Positions 15,617 to 25,599 are shown, numbered from the stretch's first letter. The stretch: DNA of 64,000 bases from Marilutibacter chinensis (GCF_021725675.1 NZ_JAKJPO010000003.1:124001-188000), one strand, 5' to 3'. A program made the numbers and translations. Notes: a model not told the origin generated them from the sequence alone.

Positions 15617-17128
15617 ATGACAGCGAGCGACCTGCGCCAGCCCGACGACCCCGTCGCCAGCCCCGCCGGCCCCTTCCCGGCCGGGCTGGCCGCGCGGCAC
15701 GAGCAATACAACGACCGGGGCGGGCGCCAGTTCGCGGCGATGACCGTGGTATGGGGCATCGTCGGCATGGCGGTCGGGGTGTTGATCGCTGCCCAGCTGT
15801 ACTGGCCGGCCCTCAATTTCGATCTGCCGTGGCTCAGCTACGGGCGGCTGCGGCCGCTGCACACCAACGCGGTGATCTTCGCGTTCGGCGGCTGCGCGCT
15901 GATGGCGACCAGCTTCCACGTGGTCCAGCGCACCTGTCACGTGCGGTTGTTCTCCGACCGGCTCGCCGCGTTCGTGTTCTGGGGCTGGCAGGCGGTGATC
16001 GTCGCCGCCGCCATCACCCTGCCGATGGGCCTGACCCAGGGCAAGGAATACGCCGAGCTGGAATGGCCGATCGACATCCTGATCACCCTGGTCTGGGTGG
16101 CCTATGCGGTGGTGTTCTTCGGCACGATCGCCAAGCGCCGGGTCAAGCACATCTACGTGGCCAACTGGTTCTACGGTGCCTTCATCATCACCATCGCCCT
16201 GCTGCATGTCGTCAACAACCTGGCGATACCGGCCGGCGTGGGCAAGTCGTACCCGCTGTACTCCGGCGCGGTCGATGCGATGGCGCAATGGTGGTACGGG
16301 CACAACGCGGTCGGTTTCTTCCTGACCGCCGGCTTCCTCGGGATGATGTACTACTACGTGCCCAAGCAGGCACAGCGTCCGGTCTACTCCTATCGGCTGT
16401 CGATCGTGCACTTCTGGGCGCTGATCGCGATCTACATGTGGGCCGGTCCCCACCACCTGCACTACACCGCACTGCCGGACTGGGTGCAGTCGGTCGGCAT
16501 GGTGTTCTCGCTGGTGCTGCTGGCGCCGAGCTGGGGCGGCGCGATCAACGGCATCATGACCCTGTCCGGCGCCTGGCACAAACTGCGCACCGACCCGATC
16601 CTGAAGTTCCTGATCGTCGCCGTCAGCTTCTACATGATCGCGACCTTCGAGGGACCGATGATGTCGATCAAGACGGTCAACTCGCTGTCCCACTACACCG
16701 ACTGGACGATCGGCCACGTGCATGGCGGCGCGCTTGGCTGGGTGGCGATGATCAGCGTCGGCGCGATCTACTCGATGCTGCCGCGCCTGCTCGGCCAGAA
16801 GCAGATGTACTCGGTCAAGGCGATCGACCTGCACTTCTGGATCCACACCGTAGGCGTGGTGTTCTACATCGCCTCGATGTGGATCGCCGGGGTGATGCAG
16901 GGACTGATGTGGCGGGCGACCAACGACGACGGCACCCTCACCTACAGCTTCGTCGAGGCGCTCAACGCGACCTATCCGTACTACCTCGGCCGCCTGGCCG
17001 GAGGCCTGCTGGTCGTCGCCGGCATGCTGCTGATGGGCTGGAACGTGTTCAAGACCTGGCAGCGCGCACCGGCGCTGGAACCGATCCCGGTGATGCCGCC
17101 CGATCGCGCCGAAGCGGCCGCGGCCTGA
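15617..17128 (+). CDS. ccoN: Cytochrome cbb3 oxidase subunit I
   Basis: A 503-residue haem-copper oxidase catalytic subunit with about 12 transmembrane helices. It holds the low-spin haem b and the haem b3/CuB centre where oxygen is reduced. Conserved histidine regions include [24 protein letters not shown], the [15 protein letters not shown] helix (CuB ligand and cross-linked Tyr region), [31 protein letters not shown] and [12 protein letters not shown]. It lacks the subunit I features of aa3 oxidases. First gene of ccoNOQP, preceded by an FNR box. Confidence 0.97.
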   Translation: MTASDLRQPDDPVASPAGPFPAGLAARHEQYNDRGGRQFAAMTVVWGIVGMAVGVLIAAQLYWPALNFDLPWLSYGRLRPLHTNAVIFAFGGCALMATSFHVVQRTCHVRLFSDRLAAFVFWGWQAVIVAAAITLPMGLTQGKEYAELEWPIDILITLVWVAYAVVFFGTIAKRRVKHIYVANWFYGAFIITIALLHVVNNLAIPAGVGKSYPLYSGAVDAMAQWWYGHNAVGFFLTAGFLGMMYYYVPKQAQRPVYSYRLSIVHFWALIAIYMWAGPHHLHYTALPDWVQSVGMVFSLVLLAPSWGGAINGIMTLSGAWHKLRTDPILKFLIVAVSFYMIATFEGPMMSIKTVNSLSHYTDWTIGHVHGGALGWVAMISVGAIYSMLPRLLGQKQMYSVKAIDLHFWIHTVGVVFYIASMWIAGVMQGLMWRATNDDGTLTYSFVEALNATYPYYLGRLAGGLLVVAGMLLMGWNVFKTWQRAPALEPIPVMPPDRAEAAAA

Positions 17129-17138
17129 GGACCGACGC

Positions 17139-17756
17139 ATGAGCCATTCCCACGAGAAAGTCGAAACCAACGTCGGCCTGATGGCCGTGCTGATCGCGGT
17201 GGCGGTGTCGTTCGGCGGCCTGGCCGAGATCGTTCCGCTGATGTACCAGGCCGAGGCGGTGGAGCCGCTGCCGGGAGTCGAGCCCTACCCGGCGCTGGAG
17301 CTGGCAGGGCGCGACGTCTACGTCCGCGAGGGCTGCTACAACTGCCATTCGCAGATGGTGCGCACGCTGCGCTTCGAGACCGAGCGCTACGGCCACTACT
17401 CGCTGGCCGGCGAGTCGGTCTACGACCGCCCGTTCCAGTGGGGCAGCAAGCGCACCGGCCCGGACCTGGCCCGGGTCGGCGGCCGCTACTCCGACGACTG
17501 GCACCGCGTGCACCTGATCAACCCGCGCGACGTGGTGCCGGAGTCGAACATGCCCGGCTTCCCCTGGCTGGAGAAGAACAAGGTCGACGGCGCCGTGGTC
17601 GAGCGCCGGATGCGGGCGCTGCGGACGATCGGCGATCCGTACACCGACGCCGACATCGACGGTGCCCGCGAGGCGGTGGCCGGAAGGACCGAACTCGATG
17701 CACTGGTGGCCTACCTGCAGGGCGTGGGCCGGCATGCGCCGCGCGGAGGAGAGTGA
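17139..17756 (+). CDS. ccoO: Cytochrome cbb3 oxidase subunit II (mono-haem cytochrome c)
   Basis: 205 residues anchored by one N-terminal helix (about 12-34), with a periplasmic cytochrome c domain. The haem c site is CYNCH (66-70), and the axial methionine is in [10 protein letters not shown]. The following [14 protein letters not shown] is typical of CcoO. It receives electrons from CcoP and hands them to CcoN. It lies 10 bp after ccoN with GAGGA before the ATG. Confidence 0.96.
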   Translation: MSHSHEKVETNVGLMAVLIAVAVSFGGLAEIVPLMYQAEAVEPLPGVEPYPALELAGRDVYVREGCYNCHSQMVRTLRFETERYGHYSLAGESVYDRPFQWGSKRTGPDLARVGGRYSDDWHRVHLINPRDVVPESNMPGFPWLEKNKVDGAVVERRMRALRTIGDPYTDADIDGAREAVAGRTELDALVAYLQGVGRHAPRGGE

Positions 17757-17757
17757 G

Positions 17758-17916
17758 ATGGTGTCCGGCATCGTCACCGCGCTATTGCTGGTGCTGTTCG
17801 TGGCTGGCTGGATCCGGCTGTGGAGCCCGAAGCTGAAGCCCGAACTGGACGCGGCCGCATACCTGCCGCTTGAGGAGGATGCCAGTCCTCGCATTTCCGG
17901 GGAGACACGACGATGA
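17758..17916 (+). CDS. ccoQ: Cytochrome cbb3 oxidase small subunit CcoQ/FixQ
   Basis: 52 residues: one transmembrane helix (about 4-21, GIVTALLLVLFVAGWIRLW), then a short hydrophilic tail. The layout and place between ccoO and ccoP identify it. CcoQ stabilises the oxidase complex. GGAGGA precedes the ATG at 17758, and its stop overlaps the ccoP start (ATGA). Confidence 0.9.
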   Translation: MVSGIVTALLLVLFVAGWIRLWSPKLKPELDAAAYLPLEEDASPRISGETRR

Positions 17917-18845
17917 GCGCCGGCTGGTCATGGTTCGTGATCGCACTGATCGCGCTGAACATCCTCGGCTGCGTGTGGCTGATCTGGTGGACCGGCAAGC
18001 GCCGTCCCGGCGACCCGGCGCCGACCGATACCAGCCACGTCTGGGACGGCGATCTCACCGAGTACAACAAGCCGATGCCGAAGTGGTGGATCAACCTCTT
18101 CTACCTGACGATCGTGTTCTCGATCGGCTACCTGATCTACTACCCGGGCCTGGGTGCCTATGCCGGCATCGCCGACTGGAGCTCGACCGGCGAGCACGAG
18201 CTGCGGAAGCAGTCGTTCGACGCGCGCCTCGAGGAAACCTTCCGGCCCTACGCCGGCCGGCCGATCGACGCGATCGCCCGCGACCCCGTCGCGGTCGAAC
18301 TCGGCCGCTCGATCTTCAGCAACACCTGCGCGACCTGCCATGGCTCCTCGGCCCAGGGCGCCGTCGGCTATCCGGACCTGACCGACGACATCTGGCACTG
18401 GGGCGGCTCGCCCGACCGGATCCTGCAGAGCGTGCTCGACGGCCGCGAAGGCGTGATGACGCCCTGGGGCAAGGTGCTGAGCGGGATGAAGGGCGACAAC
18501 GCGGTCGACTATGTCGTCGCCTACGTCCGCACGCTGTCCGATCCGGCTTCGATGCAGAACAACTACATGGCCGCGCAGGGCAAGAAACTGTTCGACGGCG
18601 TCTGCGTGGCGTGCCATGGCCCCGATGGCAAGGGCAACCCGGACCTGGGCGCGCCCGACCTCACCGACGGCTACTGGCTGTACGGCAGCAGCAAGGCCAG
18701 CCTGTACGAAACCATCGCCAACGGGCGCCACGGGGTGATGCCGGCGCATCGCGAACTGCTCGGCGAGACCCGCTCGCGGCTGGTCGCCGCCTATGTCTGG
18801 TCGCTATCGCACCCGCAGGCGGGCGACGCGACGGCGACCCGATAG
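17913..18845 (+). CDS. ccoP: Cytochrome cbb3 oxidase subunit III (di-haem cytochrome c)
   Basis: 310 residues. Two N-terminal helices (about 7-26 and 57-76) flank the family sequence HVWDGDLTEYNKPMPKWW. Two periplasmic cytochrome c domains follow, with haem sites CATCH (139-143) and CVACH (231-235) and methionine ligands in GVMTPWG and GVMPAHR. It takes electrons from soluble cytochromes. Starts inside the ccoQ stop codon. Confidence 0.97.
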   Translation: MSAGWSWFVIALIALNILGCVWLIWWTGKRRPGDPAPTDTSHVWDGDLTEYNKPMPKWWINLFYLTIVFSIGYLIYYPGLGAYAGIADWSSTGEHELRKQSFDARLEETFRPYAGRPIDAIARDPVAVELGRSIFSNTCATCHGSSAQGAVGYPDLTDDIWHWGGSPDRILQSVLDGREGVMTPWGKVLSGMKGDNAVDYVVAYVRTLSDPASMQNNYMAAQGKKLFDGVCVACHGPDGKGNPDLGAPDLTDGYWLYGSSKASLYETIANGRHGVMPAHRELLGETRSRLVAAYVWSLSHPQAGDATATR

Positions 18846-18854
18846 GGAGGCCGC

Positions 18855-19151
18855 ATGCCCGACTACACCGCTCCGCGCTTCGACCATCCGCCGCGCCCGC
18901 TGGCGCAGCGGCTGGGCGCGATCCTGTGGCCGAGCTTCTTCACCGCATGCGTCTGCACGATGGTGTTCTTCGCGTACATCGATCCGCTCGGGCTGCGCGA
19001 CATGACCTTTCCGGAGCTGCCGCTGACCCGGGTGCTCGGCTACAGCATCGGCTTCTTCATGTTCTGGCTGGCCACGGCGGCATCCAGCCTGTTCACCTGG
19101 ATCCTGCTGCGGCCGTCCAGCCGCTTCAACAGGCCGCTGCCGCCGGAATGA
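18855..19151 (+). CDS. Two-helix membrane protein between ccoP and ccoG, unknown function
   Basis: 98 residues: a hydrophilic N-terminus (PDYTAPRFDHPPRPLAQRL) and two hydrophobic helices (about 22-44 and 58-86). GGGAGG stands before the ATG and the gap to ccoP is only 9 bp, so it belongs to the oxidase operon. Small proteins of this type occur in the same place in related Xanthomonadales. It might be an oxidase accessory subunit or assembly factor; nothing in the sequence decides this. Confidence 0.75.
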   Translation: MPDYTAPRFDHPPRPLAQRLGAILWPSFFTACVCTMVFFAYIDPLGLRDMTFPELPLTRVLGYSIGFFMFWLATAASSLFTWILLRPSSRFNRPLPPE

Positions 19152-19248
19152 GCGTCGTCGCGGCGCGCCCGTCGCGCGCGCTCAACCGCCCCGCGGCGGA
19201 CGGGCGCACCGCCCATCGGCACGGAAACGACGGCCCATCGGGAAATCC

Positions 19249-20784
19249 ATGAGCAAGAAGATCGACATCGAGGTCCTCGCAGACGCCGGCAGCGCACTGT
19301 ACGTCAGCGAGCGCAAGGTCTATCCGCGCGACGTCGGTGGCCGCTACCAGGTCCTGCGCAAGGCCGCGGTGTTCGTGCTGCTGGGGATGTTCTACCTGTT
19401 CCCGTGGCTGAGCTGGGATGGCCGCCAGGCGGTGTTGTTCGACCTGCCGGCGCGCAAGTTCTACGTGTTCGGGCTGAACTTCTGGCCGCAGGACTTCATC
19501 TTCCTCGCCCTGCTGCTGATCATCGCCGGCATGGCGCTGTTTTTCTTCACCACCCTCGCCGGCCGGCTGTGGTGCGGCTATGCCTGTCCGCAGACGGTCT
19601 GGACCGAAGTGTTCCTGTGGATCGAACGCTGGACCGAAGGAGACCGCCACAGGCGGATGAAGCTCGATGCCGGCCCGTGGAATCGCGGGAAGCTGCTGCG
19701 CAAGGGCGGCAAGCACCTGCTGTGGCTGCTGTTCGCGCTGTGGACCGGCCTGACCTTCGCCGGCTTCTTCGTCCCGATCCGCGGGCTGGCCGCACGCGCG
19801 CCGATGGGCTGGAGCGGCTGGGAGACCTTCTGGGTGCTGTTCTACGCGCTGGCCACCTGGGGCAACGCCGGGTTCCTGCGCGAGCAGGTCTGCAAATACA
19901 TGTGCCCGTATGCGCGCTTCCAGAGCGCGATGTTCGACCGCAACACGCTGCTGATCGCCTACGACCCGATGCGGGGCGAGCCGCGCGGCCCGCGCAGGCG
20001 CGGCCTGCCCAGCGTGCTCGAGCGCGCGCGCGGCCTGCTCGACGTGGCAGCGGCCAACGACTACGTGTTCCGCTTCGCGCATGCACAGCAGAAGGTGCTG
20101 GCCGCCGGCACCACCTCGGTCGTCGACGAGGGCCTGAAAGCCGAGCCGCTACCGAAGTTCTCAGGCGAGGAACTGGGCGACTGCATCGACTGCACGTTGT
20201 GTGTGCAGGTCTGCCCGACCGGCATCGACATCCGCAACGGGCTGCAGTACGAATGCATCGCCTGCGGCGCCTGCATCGACGCCTGCGACGAGGTGATGGA
20301 CAAGGTCGGCCATCCACGCGGGCTGATCCGCTATTCGACCCAGAACGCGATCGACGGCCGGCCGACCCGCGTGCTGCGCCCGCGGGTGCTGTTCTACGGT
20401 GTGCTGCTGGCCGGTCTGTGCGCGGCGTGGGCCTGGGGCGTGACCCACCGGAGCCCGCTGATCGCCGAGGTGCTGCGCGACCGCAACGCTCTCTACCGCG
20501 AGGTCGCCGGCGACCGCATCGAGAACGGCTATACCCTCAAGCTGGTCAACAAGACGGTCGAACCGCAGCGGTACCGGCTCGACCTGCAGGCGCCGGCCGG
20601 GATCGAACTGGTCGGCGGCGGACGCGCGATCCAGGCGCCGGCCGAGGCGGTGCTGAACATTCCGCTGACCTTGTCCGCCGATCGCGGACTGGCCGGCCGC
20701 CATCCGGTCGTGTTCACCGTCGAGGCGCTCGACGGCAGTACGCGCACGGACGTGGAATCGAGCTTTTTCGGGCCCAGCCGATGA
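19249..20784 (+). CDS. ccoG: CcoG/FixG/RdxA membrane ferredoxin, cbb3 assembly factor
   Basis: 511 residues. The membrane part (several helices in 35-225) has the extra cysteine motif LWCGYACPQTVW. The cytoplasmic domain has two 4Fe-4S motifs, CIDCTLCVQVCPTG and CIACGACIDACDEV (about 308-346). Another helix leads into the C-terminal periplasmic immunoglobulin-like domain. CcoG is a cupric reductase that helps load CuB of the cbb3 oxidase. ATG at 19249; the ribosome site is weak. It is 97 bp after the small membrane protein gene. Confidence 0.95.
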   Translation: MSKKIDIEVLADAGSALYVSERKVYPRDVGGRYQVLRKAAVFVLLGMFYLFPWLSWDGRQAVLFDLPARKFYVFGLNFWPQDFIFLALLLIIAGMALFFFTTLAGRLWCGYACPQTVWTEVFLWIERWTEGDRHRRMKLDAGPWNRGKLLRKGGKHLLWLLFALWTGLTFAGFFVPIRGLAARAPMGWSGWETFWVLFYALATWGNAGFLREQVCKYMCPYARFQSAMFDRNTLLIAYDPMRGEPRGPRRRGLPSVLERARGLLDVAAANDYVFRFAHAQQKVLAAGTTSVVDEGLKAEPLPKFSGEELGDCIDCTLCVQVCPTGIDIRNGLQYECIACGACIDACDEVMDKVGHPRGLIRYSTQNAIDGRPTRVLRPRVLFYGVLLAGLCAAWAWGVTHRSPLIAEVLRDRNALYREVAGDRIENGYTLKLVNKTVEPQRYRLDLQAPAGIELVGGGRAIQAPAEAVLNIPLTLSADRGLAGRHPVVFTVEALDGSTRTDVESSFFGPSR

Positions 20785-21380
20785 ACGAATCGCGCCATCC
20801 CCTCCGCGAACCGATGGTCTGGCTGCTGATCGGCCTGCCGGTCGCCGCCGTCGTGGCGGGCATCCTCACTGTCGTGATTTCCAGCCGCAGCGGCGGCAAC
20901 GACGCGGTAATCGATCCGGTCGCGCGCACCGCGCAGATCCAGACCGTCGAGCTGGGCCCCGACGAACGGGCCAGCGAGCTGAAGCTGTCGGCGGTCCTGC
21001 AGGTCGACGGACGCCGCCTGCTGCTGTTGCCGGCCAGTGGCGCCTGGACCCAGGACACCACCGCGCCATCCGCCCCCTCGGGCGACGCGGGCGACGTCAC
21101 AGGCCGAACCGACGATGCCGCACAGCAACGCCGGGACGGCACCTCGCACGACCGCCCGCTGTCCCTGGCGCTGTCGCATCCGACCGATGCCTCGCGCGAC
21201 CTGCGGGTCGAGCTGCAGCCGACGGAGCTGGGCTGGTGGACCGAACTCGAGCGGCCGCTCGACTCCCGCCACGACTGGCTGCTCCAGCTCGGTCCGAAGG
21301 GCGGCCGCTGGCGCCTGCAGGGCAGGCTGATCGCTGGCCAGCAGGCGGCAAGGCTGGGGCCGGCGTTGGGGGAGGAATAG
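20781..21380 (+). CDS. ccoH: FixH/CcoH-family membrane protein
   Basis: 199 residues. An N-terminal helix (about 13-34, MVWLLIGLPVAAVVAGILTVV) is followed by a periplasmic domain ending in the FixH-like strand pattern (GWWTELERPLDSRHDWLLQLGPKGGRWRLQGRL). In the middle is a low-complexity insert (about 93-130) rich in Ala, Asp, Gly and Gln that shorter homologues lack. CcoH stabilises early cbb3 assembly. The start overlaps the ccoG stop (ATGA). Confidence 0.85.
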   Translation: MNESRHPLREPMVWLLIGLPVAAVVAGILTVVISSRSGGNDAVIDPVARTAQIQTVELGPDERASELKLSAVLQVDGRRLLLLPASGAWTQDTTAPSAPSGDAGDVTGRTDDAAQQRRDGTSHDRPLSLALSHPTDASRDLRVELQPTELGWWTELERPLDSRHDWLLQLGPKGGRWRLQGRLIAGQQAARLGPALGEE

Positions 21381-21384
21381 CGGC

Positions 21385-23880
21385 TTGGAACGCTCCGCGC
21401 CCGCGATGCGCATGCCGGACCCGCACAGCAGTGCCGTCCCGGTCCCTACCTATGCCGTCGGTACGAACGCTGACGCCGGCACCTGCTATCACTGTGGCGA
21501 ACCGCTGCCGCAAGCGGCCACGACCGCATCCGTCGGTGGACATGCGCGCAGCTTCTGCTGCACCGGATGCACGGCCGCCGCACAGTGGATCGCGGGGGCG
21601 GCCCTGGAGGACTACTATCGCCTGCGGCAGTCGCCGGCCGGCCAGGTCGGTACCGAACTGCCGGACTACGCGGCGTTCGACCGCGATGCCGTGCAGGCCG
21701 AGCACGGCCTCGGGATCGACGGCGGCCGCGAGATCACGGTGCTGACCGATGCGATGCGATGCGCCGCCTGCGCATGGCTGATCGACCGCGCATTGCGGCG
21801 CGAGCCCGGCGTGCTCGACATTACCGCGAATGCGATCACCGGGCGCATCCGCCTGGCCTGGGATCCCGGCCAGGTCTCGCTGTCGACGTTGATGGCGCGA
21901 CTGGCCGCGCTCGGCTACAGGCCCTGGCTGGCGACCGGCGAGGCGCGCGAGGCGGCACGCCGGCGCGAGCGCAACCGCTGGCTGATGCGCCTGGGCGTGG
22001 CCGGGCTGGGCGCGATCCAGGCGATGATGCTGGCCGAAGCGCTGTACCTGGACACGACCGGGTCGATGCCCGTCCCGACCCGCGACTTCTTTCGCTGGCT
22101 GACCTTCCTGGTCTCCACGCCGGTGGTGTTCTATTCGGGCTGGCCGTTCCTGGAAGGGATGTGGCGCGAGCTGCATGGCCGCACGCTCGGCATGGATACG
22201 CTGATCGGCGGCTCGACCCTGCTCGCCTATTTCGCCAGCGTCCTGGAGACGGTCCGCGGTGGCGTGCATGTCTGGTACGACGCGGCGGTGATGTTCGTAC
22301 TGTTGCTGTTGATCGCACGCATGCTCGAGCAGCGCGCGCGCGGCATCGCCAGCGCCCAGGTCGACGCGCTGGCCCGGGCGCGGCCGGCGCTGGCGACCCG
22401 CGAACGCGATCGCGACGGCACGGGCCTCGAGCAGGTGCCGCTGGCGGAGCTGGCGCCGGGCGACGTCGTCCGGGTGGCGCCCGGCGAAGCGGTTCCCGCC
22501 GACGGCGTCCTGCTCGACCATTCCTCCTCGTTCGACGAGGCGTTGCTGACCGGCGAATCCGAGCCGGTGTCACGACAGCCGGGCGACACGGTGCTCGCCG
22601 GCAGCCATTGCCGCGAGCGGCCGGCACGGATCCGGCTGACCCGGACCGGCAACGACACGCGGCTGTCGCAGCTGGTCCAACTGGTCGAGCGGGCGCAGGC
22701 CGCGCGGCCGCCGCTGGTGCGGGCCAGCGAGCGCATCGCCGGCTGGTTCGTCGGCGCGCTGCTGCTGTCCGCGGCGGCGGTGTACGCATGGTGGCATCTG
22801 CACGAACCCTCGCGCGCACTGGAGGTCACGCTCGCGGTACTGGTGGTCAGCTGCCCGTGCGCGCTGTCGCTGGCGGTACCGGCCGCGTTGACCACCGCGC
22901 ATGGTGCGCTGGCGCGGATCGGGGTGCTCGCGTTGCATGGCGAGGCGCTCGAGGCGCTCGCCGGCGTCGACCGGGCGGTTTTCGACAAGACCGGCACGCT
23001 GAGCGACGGCCGGCCGGTGCTGCAACAGGTGCAGACGTTCGGCGGCGCCGCGCCGGACGAGGCATTGCGGATCGCCGCGGCGCTCGAGCGCGACAGTCGC
23101 CACCCCCTCGCGCATGCGTTCGCGCACGTCGCCGATGTGCCGCCGGCCAGCGGAGTGCGGCTGGAACCGGGCGCGGGGCTGCGCGGAAACGTCGACGGAC
23201 GCGAATGGCGGCTGGGCCATGCCGCTTTCGCCTGCCGCAGGCGGGACGACGACGGCGCCCTGTGGCTGGGCGACGGCGTGCGCGCGGCCGCCCGCTTCGA
23301 GATCCGCGAAACACCGCGCGCCGACGCCGCCGAGGCCATCACCGGACTGCAGGCGCAGGGCATCGGGGTCGAGATCTGCAGCGGCGACGGCGAGACGAAG
23401 GTCGCGCGCTTCGCCGCCGCGCTCGGGGTCGGGCAGGCCCGCGCACGCCAGGCGCCGGAGCGGAAGCTGTCGCGGGTGCGCGAACTGCAGCACGCCGGGC
23501 ATGTCGTGGCGATGGTCGGCGACGGTCTGAACGATGCGCCGGTGCTGGCCGGCGCCGACGTTTCGCTGGCGATGGCCGACGGCGCCGCGCTGGCACAGCG
23601 CGCGGCCGACTTCGTCGTGACCGGTCCGTCACTGGCGCGCATCCCGCAGGCGGTGGCGCTCGCCCGCCGCACCCGCAAGGTGATCCGTCAGAACCTGGCC
23701 TGGGCGCTGGGTTACAACCTGCTGGCCTGGCCGCTGGCCGCCAGCGGTCATGTCACGCCCTGGCTCGCCGCGCTGGGCATGGCGCTGTCCTCGCTGCTGG
23801 TCACCCTCAACGCGCTGCGCCTGGCCCGCTCGCCGGACCCGCCCCGGCCGGCGGCCGCCGCCGCACTCCCCGCGTCATGA
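21385..23880 (+). CDS. ccoI: CcoI/FixI copper-exporting P1B-type ATPase
   Basis: 831 residues. The N-terminal Cys-rich metal domain (CYHCGEPLP and CCTGC, about 33-70) and an HMA-like module with CAACAWLID are followed by the membrane region with the actuator TGES. The ion-path motif is SCPCALSLAVPAA (CPC at 490-492). The phosphorylation site is DKTGT (Asp534) and the hinge GDGLNDAPVLAGADVSLAM. It delivers copper to the periplasm for cbb3 oxidase assembly. The start is TTG at 21385, with GGAGGA nine bases before it; ATG at 21406 is the alternative. It is 4 bp after ccoH. Confidence 0.95.
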   Translation: MERSAPAMRMPDPHSSAVPVPTYAVGTNADAGTCYHCGEPLPQAATTASVGGHARSFCCTGCTAAAQWIAGAALEDYYRLRQSPAGQVGTELPDYAAFDRDAVQAEHGLGIDGGREITVLTDAMRCAACAWLIDRALRREPGVLDITANAITGRIRLAWDPGQVSLSTLMARLAALGYRPWLATGEAREAARRRERNRWLMRLGVAGLGAIQAMMLAEALYLDTTGSMPVPTRDFFRWLTFLVSTPVVFYSGWPFLEGMWRELHGRTLGMDTLIGGSTLLAYFASVLETVRGGVHVWYDAAVMFVLLLLIARMLEQRARGIASAQVDALARARPALATRERDRDGTGLEQVPLAELAPGDVVRVAPGEAVPADGVLLDHSSSFDEALLTGESEPVSRQPGDTVLAGSHCRERPARIRLTRTGNDTRLSQLVQLVERAQAARPPLVRASERIAGWFVGALLLSAAAVYAWWHLHEPSRALEVTLAVLVVSCPCALSLAVPAALTTAHGALARIGVLALHGEALEALAGVDRAVFDKTGTLSDGRPVLQQVQTFGGAAPDEALRIAAALERDSRHPLAHAFAHVADVPPASGVRLEPGAGLRGNVDGREWRLGHAAFACRRRDDDGALWLGDGVRAAARFEIRETPRADAAEAITGLQAQGIGVEICSGDGETKVARFAAALGVGQARARQAPERKLSRVRELQHAGHVVAMVGDGLNDAPVLAGADVSLAMADGAALAQRAADFVVTGPSLARIPQAVALARRTRKVIRQNLAWALGYNLLAWPLAASGHVTPWLAALGMALSSLLVTLNALRLARSPDPPRPAAAAALPAS

Positions 23881-24095
23881 ACATCCTGCTCCTGCTCATT
23901 CCGCTCAGCCTGATGCTGCTGGTCGCCGCGATCGCGATGTTCGTATGGGCGGTGCGACGCGGCCAGTTCGACGACCTCGACACGCCGGCGCTGGACATCC
24001 TGCGCGACGATCCGGAGCCTGGACTGGAAGCTTCGCCGTCGAAACCCGTCACCTCGGGCGCGCCCCGCGCCGCTGCCGCGCATGATGCCGATTGA
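23877..24095 (+). CDS. ccoS: CcoS/FixS cbb3 assembly protein
   Basis: 72 residues: one N-terminal helix (about 3-24), then the family sequence VRRGQFDDLDTPALDILRDDP, which identifies CcoS. CcoS is needed to insert cofactors into CcoN. The start overlaps the ccoI stop (ATGA), and the end overlaps the next gene by 14 bases, so translation is coupled through the whole set. Confidence 0.93.
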   Translation: MNILLLLIPLSLMLLVAAIAMFVWAVRRGQFDDLDTPALDILRDDPEPGLEASPSKPVTSGAPRAAAAHDAD

Positions 24096-24825
24096 CTGGC
24101 TGACCCTGGGCGCCGCCCTGCTGACGGGGCTGCTCGGCGGCCTTCACTGCGCGGCGATGTGCGGCGGCATCGCGACCGGATTCTCGGCCATGGCGTCGCC
24201 GGCCGGTAACGCGCGCATCGGCTGGATGCCGGCCCTGGAGAGCAACCTGGGCCGCGTCGGCGGCTACGTGCTTGCCGGTGCGATCGCCGGCGGCTTCGGC
24301 CAGGGCATCGTCGGCGCCGCCCGGATCGACGGGCTCGCCACCGGCCTGCGCCTGCTGGTCGGTGCGGTGCTGGTGCTGGCCGCGCTGCGGCTGCTCGACC
24401 GCCACGGCCGGCTCGGCTTTCTCAACCGCGGCGGCCAGGCGCTCTGGCGAGGGCTGCGCCCGCTTCAGAGGCGCCTGCTGCCGGCCAACACACGGACGCG
24501 GCGGCTGGGACTGGGCATGCTGTGGGGATGGCTGCCGTGCGGGCTGAGCACGACCCTGCTGGCCGCAGCGTGGCTGCAGGCGGATGCGCTCAACGGCGCA
24601 CTGACGATGGCCGCGTTCGGATTCGGCACGCTGCCGGTGATGCTGCCGCTGAGCTGGTCCGGCGCCCGGGTCGGTCGCCTGCTGCACGATCCGCGCTGGC
24701 GGGCCGCGGCAGCGTCGCTGGTACTGCTGGCCGGCGTGCTGACCCTGGCGGCGCCATGGCTGGCACGGCTGCCGGCGATGCATGCGCTTCTGACGGCGCT
24801 GGGCTGCGGCAGCCTTCCCGGCTGA
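24082..24825 (+). CDS. TauE/SafE-UreH-like membrane protein
   Basis: 247 residues with about six helices. The first helix carries GGLHCAAMCGGIATGF and the fourth carries GWLPCGLSTTLLAAAW, the cysteine motifs of the UreH/SafE branch related to DsbD and copper transporters. This family often follows ccoS and has been linked with cytochrome oxidase biogenesis, probably through metal or thiol transport. Two adjacent ATGs (24082 and 24085) could start it. Overlaps ccoS. Confidence 0.85.
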   Translation: MMPIDWLTLGAALLTGLLGGLHCAAMCGGIATGFSAMASPAGNARIGWMPALESNLGRVGGYVLAGAIAGGFGQGIVGAARIDGLATGLRLLVGAVLVLAALRLLDRHGRLGFLNRGGQALWRGLRPLQRRLLPANTRTRRLGLGMLWGWLPCGLSTTLLAAAWLQADALNGALTMAAFGFGTLPVMLPLSWSGARVGRLLHDPRWRAAAASLVLLAGVLTLAAPWLARLPAMHALLTALGCGSLPG

Positions 24826-24840
24826 GCCTGCCGACGACGG

Positions 24841-25599
24841 TCAGAGCCTGCCGCGCTGCGCCGGTTCGCCACCGTCGCCGCCATGGGCGAGTCGCGCCAG
24901 CTCCTTCGGATCGGCGATCTCGACCAGGCGCCCGCGTGCGGAGATCACACCGTCCTCCTGCAGCCGCGTCAGGCCGCGGCTGACGGTCTCCAGCGCCAGT
25001 CCGAGGTAACGGGCGATGTCCTCGCGGCTCATCGGCAACCGGAACCGGTACGGATCCTCGCCGATGCGCGCGTAGCGCTCGCCCAGGCCGTGCAGGAACA
25101 GCGCGATCCGCTCGTTGGCCTGGCGTCGGACCAGCAATCCGGCGTGGTCGTGATCGCGGTCCAGGCTCTGCCCGATCACCCGCAGCAGTTGCTGGTGCAG
25201 GCCCGGCAGCTGCAGTGCGACCGTGCTGAGCTGTTCCAACGGCACCTCGCAGACGTTGGCGTCGACCAGTGCCTCGGCCTCGCAACGGTGCACGCCCTCG
25301 CCCAGACCGTCCAGGCCCATCAGCTCGCCGGGCAGATGAAAACCCTGCAGTTGCTCCTCGCCGGACTCGCTGACGCTGACGGTCTTGAACGCACCGGCAC
25401 TGGCCACGTACACGGCATTCAGGCGTTCGCCGATCCGGTACAGGCGCTCGCCACGACGGACCGGGCGCGTGCGCCGCACCAGCTGCTCCAGTTGCGCGAG
25501 CGCACCGGCGTCGATGCCGCCCGGCAGGCACAGCTGCCGCAGCGAGCAATGGGCGCAGCTGCGGCGCAGCCGGGCCAGATCGAGGGATACCGCGTTCAT
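24841..25599 (-). CDS. fnr: FNR/ANR-type oxygen-responsive transcription factor
   Basis: 252 residues of the Crp/Fnr family. Cluster cysteines C15, C18 and C24 (CAHCSLRQLC), and a fourth at C117 (ANVCEVP), match the spacing of E. coli FNR, so a 4Fe-4S oxygen sensor is expected. A cyclic-nucleotide-type barrel leads to the helix-turn-helix SREDIARYLGLALETVSRGLTRL. Its ETVSR keeps the Glu-Ser-Arg set that reads TTGAT, the box found before ccoN. Start ATG at 25597-25599; an ATG six codons upstream is possible. It is convergent with the cco cluster. Confidence 0.93.
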   Translation of the reverse strand: MNAVSLDLARLRRSCAHCSLRQLCLPGGIDAGALAQLEQLVRRTRPVRRGERLYRIGERLNAVYVASAGAFKTVSVSESGEEQLQGFHLPGELMGLDGLGEGVHRCEAEALVDANVCEVPLEQLSTVALQLPGLHQQLLRVIGQSLDRDHDHAGLLVRRQANERIALFLHGLGERYARIGEDPYRFRLPMSREDIARYLGLALETVSRGLTRLQEDGVISARGRLVEIADPKELARLAHGGDGGEPAQRGRL

